Source: Isoetes taiwanensis
Lineage: Eukaryota; Streptophyta; Lycopodiopsida; Isoetales; Isoetaceae
Assembly (NCBI GenBank): GCA_021234155.1
Contig: JAJEKV010000025.1
Coordinates: forward strand, 5,997,310-6,061,309
DNA: 64,000 nt
Direction of reading: 5' to 3'
How positions within the stretch are numbered: the first letter of the stretch is position 1; the number at the start of each line of letters is the position of its first letter. The translations under genes and the position numbers were made by a program. Shown in pieces: positions 10,726-21,696 of the stretch. A model generated the notes under the pieces. It saw only the letters and a list, made by a program, of their open reading frames with translations, had not been told where the DNA came from and did no database searches.

Positions 10726-12220
10726 TGAGCATGCCAATTGCCCTGAAAAAAAGCATGTTTAGGCCTAAATAACAATGGCTGGTTACGTGCTTTCTTAAGC
10801 CTCCGGCGCAATCCTCGCCCACTTATGCATTTACTTCAGCAACTGGCCGCCATGGATCCGTTTCTGCTATGGCGACATACCTGGCGATGTTGGCGCCTAT
10901 CCATAAGCCGCCAGCATTGTGGTCCATCGATGAAGATCCCATGGTGGCAACCTGCCAGATATAGATGAGATTTTGAAACCATTGTCGGGTCAAGACTGGT
11001 GATCCTATGATGGTTATTCCATATATTATTCACGTAGCGCTATGCCCGGTGTGGAACTGGCCATATCCATGAAGATTTGTTCTTCCCAAGGGGGAAGAAA
11101 TTTCTTTGCTTCAAAGCATGGATTAGAATTGAAAACGGTGAATGATAGGGGGTAATGCTAAGATGATCTCATACTCTTTCATGCAATGGATGCGTTACCT
11201 GCATTACAATAATCAAGGAGGAGCAAGAGCGTGGGTTAGATGATTTATTCAAGCATAATTACAATGGGCAATGGGGGTACTGTGGTTTCTTCCTGCATGG
11301 GTCTTACCACGCTACCTAACCTTGGGTTGTATGTACCTGATGCAAATGAGCTTATCTTGGTATATCTCCCAGATGGTTCTCAGAAAGACAATGTGTTTAC
11401 CTTCTATTCTAGCTCCTATTCTTCTAAAACTGCGGCATTTCATGCTTTTAGACAAAGGCAAAAATGCCGACCCAAATCCATGGGAAGCATTTCAGACAAG
11501 TGCCCAAGCTTGCCATTAATAATATTTATCTCGCCTTCAGAAGCTCTGTGGTGGCATATCGACACCACCCGGCAAGTCGGCATTGCGATCCTTCGATGCT
11601 TTGAGAATTTCATAAATGATCTTCCTGTCATATTATCAATTGTACAAGGTTTTCATATGCTTTGCTTCATATTTCATTGCATTGCCCGCGAAATGTGAAG
11701 TGGGTTCCTTCGCGAACTTATCTAAATGGATAAGTTACATGTGAATTGTCAACTCAAGATCCATCTCGCATATGATCCGCGATTCTCTAGACGAGAAATG
11801 GTTCACAAATGGATGCTTTTGATGGCTTTAGTGTTTATATTATCATACATACCGGCAGACACACTCCACAAGATGGTAAAAAGCAATGGCCATTAACGCT
11901 CGCTATGGGTGTAAGAAGTTAATTAGCCATCATAATCGTACGCCCTGTTTTCTCGCAGCTGTTGCTCTTAAGACTTCTACGCCAGCTTGTAGTCACCTCT
12001 TTGGGATGGAATTCTCCAAAGGTAATTCCATGGGATTTCTATGACAAGGGAGTCCACGTTCGAAACAAAGATTGTCGTGAATGTAAGTAATTAGGTTGTA
12101 TAACACACGCACAAATGTTACATTCAATCAAATATCAATTTCAATGTATATTGTGATCTCGTGACGCCTTTCCTAACCTCAAGCCATGTTCTTGGGTACT
12201 TCATTGACCAAGTTCAACAA
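10726..12220. other. Spacer without a recognisable gene
   Basis: A frame at 11,240-11,698 on the + strand is 152 codons long but has no recognisable motif and no convincing context. A perfect 8-bp hairpin (TTCTTCCC/GGGAAGAA) lies at about 11,081-11,099. Confidence 0.35.
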
Positions 12221-12226
12221 TCTCTT

Positions 12227-12553
12227 AATTCTCAGTAAGGCACTTTTCCCACACTAAATGTATCTTCTCAACTTTTCTTCTTAGACTACATGCCAAACAT
12301 TGTAATTTCGTAGACCAGCAACAATCATCTCACAATGATACCATTTCAAATGTCTCCACGCTATTAAAGAGTTGTAAGAACATCACACTCTCCTCCTCGC
12401 TTTACCCATCCGCACCATATAGTTATGGTACTATTCAGTATCTTGGAAATAATGTCCCAATTGGGGACATTCATTGCATGAACACAGAGCTTGGTGAGAG
12501 TCTTGGTTTTCCAGACAACAATGCAACTCATACATCGTGGCACATCACCGAGG
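12227..12553 (+). CDS. Unassigned exon-like open frame
   Basis: An open frame of about 108 codons without a stop runs from 12,227 and ends at a strong donor (ACCGAG|gtatgt). It lacks an early Met, so it would be an internal exon. Its translation has the balanced composition of a secreted or extracellular domain, with Cys residues and N-glycosylation-type Asn-x-Ser/Thr sites (for example SCKNITLSSSLYPSAPYSYG and GDIHCMNTELGESLGF). No partner exon was located with confidence. I do not recognise the family. Confidence 0.35.
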
Positions 12554-13595
12554 TATGTTCATTGATTTGTTTTTATTTCTTTGTTTTGTTCTTTCATCGT
12601 GGTCTTTCCAAATGTCAGCAGCCTTTGTCACTTCTTCTATAGCATAATAGTCATTTCATTTGACATACAATTAACATTGACGTCGCTACAAGCAATTCGT
12701 GATGGGAAATTTCATTATCATTTATGTACTCTACTTTGCGTCAAATATTGTGGTTACCTATTATGTGTGGCTATCTTTGATTATAGTTTTTTTTTTCTAA
12801 GCCATTATGAGACACTAATGATGAATACCCGTTACTCCAACCATTACGCGGGACACCGAACTCTAAAACTTTCTCGGCCAGCCATAGGTATAAATCGATG
12901 CTATTTCTTGCCACTTCTATAGAGGATCATTATGTTTTAAAGCCGGAAGTTAGATAATAGAATCTATTCTAGTTCTAATGACAGCCTAAAATTTGAGTTT
13001 CCAATATTTGTGCTATGAGTCGAAATTTCTATTTCAAGATGTTATGATGTTATGTTAAGGTGGTTGCTACCGCCTGTGAAATTGGCTATATTCGTTTGGC
13101 TTTTTCTATTTGTGATTTATGTAAGGGTTGTTGCTCATATTTTTTCACGTTTCTTTTCCTGATATGCTTTCATTTCTAACCGGTGTTACTTAACGAAAGA
13201 AATGTCTCATGCCTTCTAATAGAAAGTCGATTTAATCATTCGTAAAGATCCTCCTTTTCTAATGCGTATATTTTCCTGCATATATGTTTCCTGTAAAGTT
13301 AGTCAAGATTGGGTGCAGCTTTGGCATAAGCACATTGTCAAATTTTATTGATTTTGTTTCATGCAAGCTTCTCTCTGAGGTTCTTTTTCTCGTCTCCCCA
13401 ATATGTTTCTTTGAGTATGTTGACATGAGGCGAGATTAGCTTGGACGCTTGAGAACAGAGTTCGTTTCTATCTACATTAATTGCCGAAATATAGCTATTG
13501 TATTATATCTCGATGGTCTCAGATTCAAGTGTAATTCGCACAAATCAAATGCAAAGGTTCTATATTTTGGTTTATTGGTTGTTTTGTTTTATATG
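12554..13595. other. T-rich spacer
   Basis: T-rich sequence in the + strand, as expected of an intron or 3' region of the preceding exon. No gene supported. Confidence 0.4.
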
Positions 13596-13597
13596 TT

Positions 13598-13985
13598 CCT
13601 ACATTGGGGTCAATACACACATTGGCAATAAACATGCTCAAGCCCATCCACAGCGCTGCCTCTCGATTTGTTTTGTCTATGAATTGGCATGATAGGGTCA
13701 GAACGCTTAAGTACCAGCAATGAGGTATGATTGGAGCAAAACAAATTATTTGTTTGTTAACATCCGTATCAAGTAGTAGGTGCATCATTGGATATTGGGG
13801 ACTTCCATCACACATTGCAATATACATGCTCAAGCACATCCATGTCACGCCCCGCGATTTGTTTATCTAAGTAAATTGGCATGATAGGCCCGTGAGCATT
13901 TAAGGACCAAAGCAATGAGATATTCTTGGAGAAATAGATTAGTTTCTGCTTTTGTTTGTTAACATCCGCGGTCAGATTTTGTCTC
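13598..13985. repeat. Imperfect tandem duplication, about 190-bp unit
   Basis: The block beginning 'acattggggtcaatacacac' at 13,598 is repeated from about 13,790. Both contain 'catgctcaagc-catcca', 'attggcatgatag', 'agcaatgag' and 'tttgtttgttaacatccg' in the same order. Divergence is mostly small indels. Confidence 0.7.
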
Positions 13986-15150
13986 TCCTTCTCGGTTTTG
14001 GCTTCGCATTCATTGTTTAGGGTGGCATTTTAAAGTATTTGTTCTACTTTCGATGAAGTGCAATCTATATTCCGCACTTACCAAAGTATCATATTGTGAG
14101 AGCACATATGTGCAAAACTTCTAGAAAAGGATGCCTTTTGGAACCGGAGACGTATTAGTTATAATGGAAAAGGAAGATTAGCAGCGTAAGAAGACCAAAA
14201 ATGTGTTGGAGGAGATGGTTAAGCATTTGTTGGCCGTGGATCAAAATTAAACAACGATCTAACAATAAATTTAATTGGAGATAGTAGCAAACATTTGAAA
14301 CTATTTTGTTTTGATACTTTTTATATGGGACTAGATGTTTACGACATGTTACAACATAAGTTTTGCATAGTGGAATCACCTCTCTTTTTTTTTCAACCGA
14401 ATTCTAAAGTGTAAAATGGAAAAAAAAGCTTATATGAGGAAACCATGAACAAAATCCATGTTCTCAACTTCGCTCATTCTATGGGCGTAAAAACACGACA
14501 AGAACATGATGTAAGTCCCCCGGCTTCTCAAAATTCATACCCACACAACCGACGCATATAAGTCAATACAAGGGAATCTAATTTACACAAAATTCTTCAC
14601 TATTAGGTCTTTGCATTTCAAGAAATTTTTCGCATCCATTCCAAAGCAGGTATACATAACTGGAGTATCTTTATGCATGCCCTCATGAATTTTTCTTTTT
14701 GCAAGTGGTAACATTTTGCACTATTTTCTTTTACACCCAATATCTTTTTATGCCATCAACAAAGAATAGCCCATGTATGTCTTGGTCAGCTGAGCAATTT
14801 TCAGATCTAATTATTATATTGTAGTTTCATATCTAGCATTCTGCAAAATGAATAATTGATAATAAATGCTTAACTTTGGTGCACACATACCTCGTTATTA
14901 TTTTTGGATGTAGGTGAATGTCATGGAATAAGATGGAGCTGTATTTGGTTTGCCGAAGTTGTAACACTTGTTATGCCCGAAAGTGAGTTGCATTAGGGAA
15001 GAAGGAAGGAAGAAGGAAGGAAGTACATTTTACTGCCGCGACCACAAAAGGTAACACAATGGCGATTGGCGCGACTACGCATACAAAGAAAACAAAATAC
15101 ATTGTATTGGGCCGGTTCGTGAGCACCATGGTCTCGGATTAAAACTCCTG
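13986..15150. other. Spacer without a supportable gene
   Basis: AT-rich; contains a 'gaaggaagg' purine run near 15,000. Nothing else recognised. Confidence 0.4.
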
Positions 15151-15159
15151 ACCGGGAAA

Positions 15160-15790
15160 AAACCAAGGCTATGATGACCATTGCATCCAAAAGCTATGGG
15201 CCGGGCCGCAAAGCAACAAGTATACCTCCAACAAAACGTAACTTCAACAAACGCCTCAACCGTAACCTCTTCTACCAGGGTGCCGGTGCAATCGGTGCGG
15301 ACTCATGCACGCTTAAACCTCTCCATCCTCTCACTCAAAACTGTGGCAAATAGGATGCCGATGATCCCCGTGCCGCACTTCTGGAGTAACTCATCAAATC
15401 CACTAGACCATAAGAGCCGCCCGTGAAATGTAGAGTCCCAAAACCCCATATAGTCGAGACTACAAAGCAGGACCGTGGAGGGCACCACTGGCCGAAACTA
15501 ACGCAGATCATCAAGCCCAGCGCCAAGTCCAGCGTCAGAAGCAAGGCCAGGAAAACGCCAGAAGTCGCCGGAGGAGGGTGCATCTCACTGCGTTGCTACG
15601 CCAAAGACTTCGCTTCATCGGTGGTGCTCTGGCCACAGCATGTTCGGGGCAGCCCGCCGCACCCGGCGCAACCCAAGGGGTCCTCCCACTAACCAAAGCC
15701 TGTACCAACCAACGGAGAGTGCCCAGCTCGCACCCCGCCGCGAAATGGAGTGGCTCCACAAAATGGCCAGTCCCATGACACCACAAATGG
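15160..15790. other. GC-rich island of unknown origin
   Basis: About 630 bp are clearly more GC- and CpG-rich than the AT-rich flanks, with long overlapping open frames on both strands (for example 15,335-15,583 and 15,535-15,795 minus, 15,423-15,692 plus). None has a recognisable domain. High GC in an AT-rich setting produces chance open frames, so none is called as a gene. It could be a retroelement LTR/UTR, a captured fragment or a former CpG-rich exon. Confidence 0.4.
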
Positions 15791-15799
15791 GACACGCGA

Positions 15800-18620
15800 G
15801 AAGGAATGGAGGTGGATAGAAAATGGAAATAAAATCAGAATGATGATCATTTATACTCGGGACACAAGCCTGAAATACCTCCCTGCACCCTCTTGCTTTC
15901 TACACCCTTTAAGTGCTCTATTCGTGTTTTTCATATGATTTTAGTACTGCACCATGTTTTTGGTAAGGGCGCTTTCCCATGGGCGTCAAACCGAAAGGTT
16001 TTTTGGAATGAAAATGTTGTGAATATCTTGAAACATGCACGCCCTCGCCTTTGGCTATAGTGATGTATAGCATTACTTTGTGGCAACCATCCACTTTCAA
16101 CTTTTGTACTCGTCGTCGATTAATAAAATCATGTGTATCAAATTGATGCCAACAATTATTTTGTCTTTCATTTCATTTCTTTGCATCTCAATGTAATGTA
16201 AAATATAATATATAATTTTCTCGCTGGGTTAGATCCTCAGGTCCATAGGCGGTTGTTTTATAAACAAAACTATGAATTATATAAATACATCAAACAAAAC
16301 AATTGGCCGCAAAGTTATTCACTAACTCATTCAGCTCCAGAATCTCCCTCTAAAATTTCCCTCTAATGATCATCATGAGTAATGACGTCAAGTAATGTCC
16401 CTTGCAAGGCCATCACGCTTGGTAACATAAGATAGTTTGACCATTAAGGCCACGCGTCCATTTCTCTTTCTCTGACTTCCCCTATGTTTGGGAGAATGAT
16501 TCAATAAAGTGGCATGTTTACTGCAGTCTCTTTCTTTGACTACCCCTATATTTGGGGAGTGATTCGATAAAGAAATATGTTTCCAGCCATTTTGAGCGGC
16601 CTAGAAACAACTACAGACCAATACACCCACTAGCTTAAAGGTGGTCCACAAATTTTCTAACTTTCCAAGGTCTCATGCATTATTCTGATGGCCTTCAATC
16701 ATCATCCACTCAGCAGCTCAAATCAACTCATAAATAAATACTCAATAATGGTACATAGATATGCATCAACAGATTAATGCTGCTAGTCAATCAAAGGATA
16801 AAAATCCAGCTAGGTGCTGCATTATTTGGTTCATATTACAGGACACATCATTCAGTTCTATTGTTCCAAGCTGGCTGAAATAGATACTTGACCCATCAAA
16901 ATATTGTCCACTTCCAGAAGTGAACAACATGCAACATGAAAATATGGCCCTCAATTTGTAACATATAGCAAGTAGCAAAAAAAATACTTCTGCATGAGCA
17001 GATCAGTTATGCTTAGTGCCATCATAAGAACCTATGGATCTAAGAAATATACTTCTGTGGCAAGTACATATAGAATGCTTTGAATGCCAATAAATGCATT
17101 TTGCTGCTAACAAATAATGAGGGGAATCAGAAACGTGAGATTGTAGGGGGTATATTTTCAGGGTCAATGATTTTGGCTCTTTGTTAGTAGCAATACATAT
17201 GCCAAAACCTGGCACCTAAGGATGCAAAAGAAAACTGAACTATTTAATATACCCTTTAAAGCTGGAGGTGGCTTGGATGTCAAAATGCAGTCCAAGTTTA
17301 ACATGCAAAACCGCAACAAGCAAATTATTATGTGGAATTAGTGGTTCTTATGAGGGAATGCAAACACTAAGACCCACTTAATGAACCATCAGATGCAATA
17401 CGCATTTGACTCTCCTTCGTTTGAGTATATAAGCAGCTAGAACAACACCAGATCTGTTCATCAGTACCCAGTTCCTATAAAAATCGAAAACACCAACTGT
17501 CCAAAGAAGAGAAAAATAAATGGTATTTTGCAGCTACATTCTGCCATGGTTTTATCCTAGCTTACATGCAAGGGATAACGGAATCAAGAAAGTGGAGGAC
17601 CATTGCTGATTAGAAATCACCACAGGCTATGGTGGTGTTATTTTCTCGGGCTGGAAAAGTTCAAGATTAGTTTCACTTTTTCATGATGTACTCTCAACGA
17701 TGAATTCCATGGAATCGACCCTTGCTAAATTGAACTATATATGAGCTGAAAAGAGCATTTTTTAGATCTTATGTAAGTACAATTAAAGTTCACATTATCT
17801 ATCTATCTATCTAGTCAAACAGTGTTGGCCCCAATTGCTCTTCTCTCGAGTATGTTGGAAGAACTACCATACTGAAACTTTTCCAATGTTTCCCAAGATG
17901 ATTATAAAGGAAGCAGAAAGGGGAATGGAGAGTTTGCCAAGGTTGTCTGGTGCAGTTGGGATTAAGTTGTGTAATATCCACGCCATTGTAGAGCAATGGA
18001 ACTACAAATTTAAGGGAAGAATGGAGGTAATTGGCATTCCATTGAATTGGTAGCAGCTACATGGAGCTCAATCAGTTCTTATGCAACTGGCAATAAAGAA
18101 AACTGGCAATGTTTCTTTTCTCTTGGTCTTGCATGATGAGATGATTTTTCCATACGTAGACCATCGCTACCATTTCCGAACGATTAATCTGCCAAATGTG
18201 ATCTGAACGTATTTTCATCAAGATAGATAGTTATTGCCTCCAAAGTATACATTACTTAATTTCTGATCAAATACTTACCTGGGAACAAAACAAATTAAAA
18301 AGTGAACTCCTGCTGAAGACCAGTACGCTACTTATCATTAAGGGTTTAGGCCATAGCTTTAGCCAAACAAAAGAACAAACGCCTAAATGTTCGGATTAGA
18401 AACAGAGCAAAACTTCGAGCTCCAATAAAGATAAACCAAATTGCAAGGAATGAAGATCGGGATTTCTGGTCTTGCTATCAAGTAGACGCAAGCTGGGTTG
18501 GTGGACGGGAATAAAAATGACACTTAGAAAGAAAAGAGGCAGTACTTCTTACCCTTATTGCATCTTTTGTTTCATTTTTCTTGTATCCCCTTGCGGCATA
18601 ACAGATCGGCGGGTGGGCCT
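15800..18620. other. Long spacer with small repeats
   Basis: No supportable gene. A short (TATC)n tract lies near 17,799-17,814. Short frames (for example 17,835-18,053 plus) have no domain. Confidence 0.4.
16462..16590. repeat. Tandem duplication, 65-bp unit, two copies
   Basis: Copy 1 (16,462-16,526) starts 'tctctttctctgacttcccc' and copy 2 (16,527-16,590) starts 'tctctttctttgactacccc'; both continue 'tat-tttggg-ag-atgattc-ataaag'. Confidence 0.75.
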
Positions 18621-18625
18621 TTTGG

Positions 18626-18842
18626 TTAAAACCCCACCATAAAGCCAGCTGAATCATCTTCATCGCCGGAATCAGCTCTCTCAAATGCGTCCAAAGCCTG
18701 GAAGAGTGCAATAACAGTTGCAGAATCGGCGTTTTCGAAAGAAGATTTCGGATCTTTGACCAGACCAAGAAAAAACAGAGAGCTAGGCCTACCTCTTGTC
18801 CTCTTGGACGCTGCCAAATCAAAATCATAGTTGCGCCCAGCC
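18626..18842 (-). CDS. Putative terminal exon, acidic tail
   Basis: On the minus strand a good acceptor (tttatttgtttag) is followed at 18,842 by 71 open codons and a stop at 18,626. The translation starts AGRNYDFDLAASKRTRGR, continues with LFFLGLVKDPKSSFENADSA and ends in an acidic stretch (DSGDEDDSAGFMVGF). The amphipathic 'ATVIALFQALDAF' part looks helical. An upstream exon should lie above 18,860; none was identified. I do not recognise the protein; the clean acceptor, open frame and terminal stop are the evidence for a real exon. Confidence 0.4.
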
Positions 18843-19169
18843 TAAACAAATAAAAAATTGGAAAGCCTAAATCCTTATCTTTATTATTATTGGACTCTTT
18901 ACTGTAGAGTAGAGTTCTTATGTGTGGTCACATGTCCAATATCCAGTTGAATGCTGCCTAGTGGCGTGACGTTAAAACTATCTATCTATCTATTATTATT
19001 GGTGCAGCAGCTCATAAGTTATAGCATTTGAGGAGTACTGATAAGTGTATGTCAAATTCCTAGGAACACTAGGATCTTACCTGTTGGAAATCCAGAATTT
19101 TTGACACGCTATCTCACTTTTTTAAATTTAGCATAAAGAGGTTATGTCAAAAGTTTGTCATTTTTATAA

Positions 19170-19391
19170 TAAAACTCTATTCTAGGATGCAACATATATT
19201 CAAAAACGTTAGGTCTACAATAAATTCTTTGGGTCCCTATATGGGATTGAATTGTCTGACGACTAAGTATTCCAAACTAATAAAACTCTATTCTAGGATG
19301 CAACATATATTCAAAAACGTTAGGTCTACAATAAATTCTTTGGGTCCCTATATGGGATTGAATTGTTTGACGACTCAAGTATTCCAAACTA
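19170..19391 (+). repeat. Nearly perfect 111-bp tandem duplication upstream of GULLO
   Basis: Two adjacent copies (19,170-19,280 and 19,281-about 19,391) start 'taaaactctattctaggatg' and end 'gtattccaaacta/g'. They differ at only a few positions (tctgac/tttgac, one inserted base). The unit is 37 codons long, so both copies stay in one open frame, but nothing suggests it is translated. It lies about 250-470 bp upstream of the GULLO start and may be in its promoter or 5' region. Confidence 0.9.
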
Positions 19392-19637
19392 GAAGTCAAA
19401 ATAGTGTGACATTGTTTACTAATTTTGTTAAAAGAAAAGATGAAACTCCCTTGTCATACATAAGACAAAATCCCACATCAATTATTTGCAAAAGGTCAAA
19501 GATACAAAGTCAAATTTGTCTTGTGAAATGTGGGACATACATGGAATTAAACCTTCACCTGCAGGATGATTGCTACATAATGCAATACAGATTATATATT
19601 CAATCGCCATCCTTTTTTCAGGAGGCGTTCCAAAATC

Positions 19638-21696
19638 ATGAGGAAATCAGAGGAGCTGGCAATATTTTGTCTGATTTTTTTACATTGTCTAATGCATTCT
19701 TATTCATCTCCAGTGCAATGCACAAATGGGATTTGCACAGTGGAGAATTACCAAGGGACATTTCCAGACAGATCTACTTGCCAATTCGCCAAGGTGGCTT
19801 GCCCAACAAATGAGAAGGAGCTTGTGGATGCTGTGGCAGATGCTGTGAAGAATAATCAAAGGGTCAAAGTTGTGAGCAGGTTAGTGCATAGCCAAAGCAA
19901 GATAGTATGCCCTGGTGGTGGATCTGGAGTTTTAATAAGCACTAGCACTTTAGCATCCTCTCTATATCTCCAGGAACTGCATCACCATGACCATTACTTC
20001 ATGATGTCGCAGCCTTGCGATCTCATATCAGAGATTGCAAAGTATGGCCTCACTCTTCACTATGCCCCTTCTTGGAGTGGCCTTTCAATATCTGGAATGA
20101 TAAGCACTGGGGCTCATGGTAGTGGACTTTGGGGTAAAGGTAGTGTATCGAGTGGACACGTCACGCAGATTTCGCCATCCCCGCCGGCTCCCGCCTGCTG
20201 GTATGCGACGCGGTCATTGGCGCCTCGACGACGAGGACCTCCCAAGGCCGCTGGGTTGTCAATTGGGGTCCTTGGTGCCATTTCCAAAGTAACCTTTTGC
20301 AGTGCAACCCACGCTCAGAGGTCTCAGGATTGCTAAATTGTGGGTGATACCGACTGAGGATAGCATTTCAACCTTTGCAAAGAGCCATGAGCTCATGATC
20401 GGCTCGGTATCCCGCCGTAAGAGGATGTTTCGCAGGATTGGATGATCGAGCATTCAGTACCATCGCTAGGGAAGGGCAAAGATAATGTAAAGAACAATTA
20501 TGTAGTAACAACGACATCGCTAAAACTTCGTGTGGAAGAGAGTACGGTATGTGATTTTTATACATTATTTTTCATTCACATATGTGCTAGGATAATGTTT
20601 AAGAATATTGTATGTGATAGAATAATTTTCATGGCATTCTCTTTAATTCATATGCGTGCTAGGATAATGTTTATTTGTGATAAGCTCAAGTTTGTTGAAC
20701 GATTACTGGACACATGTTAGAATTTCATACGTAGATGTCCTCCATAAAATTTGAGATTGTTTGCCACCTCGAATTTGCCAAAAATTAGAAATGAGATTCA
20801 TGAAATTTTAGAGGCCCTTTTTCAGTATTAAAAAGGATGATAAATAAAGAAAAAATCGGTGAAATGTGGGATATGGAATAAACAAAATTGTGTATTCTTC
20901 ATGTTATTGTAGACATAAATCTATGTTAACTTGTTTTTCTTTGATTGATTTTAATTTAGTTGAAAAGCTGGAGGTCCAAAACAACATGACATATATTTGC
21001 TCCTTAGCTCATCAGAGCCTAGACAATAGACTCTCAAGTGGAGATGGATTTTTAAATGATGGCAAGAATTTTAAAGGTTATCCTGTCATTGGCTATAGTA
21101 ATATGATACAAACTTCTGGAGGATGCCAAGGCAATGAACAAGCTGCATGCCCTGGGGCAACAAATGAACAAACGCCTAGTACATTTTGTTCATGGGATCC
21201 CAGAGCAAATGGATCTCTTTACTATGATGTTGCTATTTCAATAGGCTTCTCTAAGGTTAAGAATGCAATCCTAGATATAAAGAGAGTGAGGGATGCAAAT
21301 CCACAAAATATATGTGGTATTGAGCTAATTGGGTTCATTTCCCTCAAGTTTTTAAAGCAAGCTGACTCTTATTTGGGAGACAAGGAAGATGCAGTTGATT
21401 TTGAATTCTGGCAACATCGGTACCATCAACCAGATATCCCTGCTACCTATATGAATGTTATCCAAGAAATAGAGCAGATATTGCTAGACAAGTATGGAGG
21501 TAGACCGCATTGGGGCAAGAATAGAAATTTAGTGTTTAACTCCATTGGCAGTAGAATCAATAATCTAACCAAGTTTTTGCAAGTAAAGCAAAAATATGAT
21601 CCAAAAGGTCTATTCTCAAGTGATTCCGGATCAGATGCGCTCTTTTGGAATTTCAAGTCCAAGACAACCATTCATAGAGATGGCTTCGCATATTGA
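19638..21696 (+). CDS. L-gulono-1,4-lactone oxidase-like gene (GULLO), disrupted
   Basis: Enzymes of this family are FAD-linked oxidases that convert L-gulono-1,4-lactone to an L-ascorbate precursor; plant members are secretory-pathway proteins. The start at 19,638 gives a signal peptide (about residues 1-24), then CTNGICTVENYQGTFPDRST, KVACPTNEKELV and CPGGGSGVLIST. LTLHYAPSWSGLSISGM and GAHGSGLWGKGS are the FAD-domain core. The segment from about 19,965 to 20,035 is temporarily out of frame. From about 20,155 to 20,540 fragments of the expected protein (KAAGLSIGVLGAISKVTF, then STFAKSHEL) alternate among frames around a GC-rich patch. After an intron (GT at 20,547; AG at 20,958), the last exon to 21,696 is clean: FCSWDPRANGSLYYDVAIS, GGRPHWGKNRN (the conserved HWGK of the ALO domain) and YDPKGLFSSDSG. 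It is either a recent pseudogene or a real gene with assembly errors. Confidence 0.85.
20155..20250 (+). other. GC-rich, multiply frameshifted patch inside the GULLO exon
   Basis: About 95 bp rich in cg, ccg and gcc interrupt an otherwise AT-rich exon. Protein similarity to the family hops through all three frames here, whereas sequence just before (GAHGSGLWGKG) and just after (SIGVLGAISKVTF) is in one frame. Confidence 0.6.

Noticed and set aside
11240-11698. 152-codon + strand frame as a gene
   Set aside because: No recognisable motif, no splice context and overlapping frames of similar length; treated as chance.
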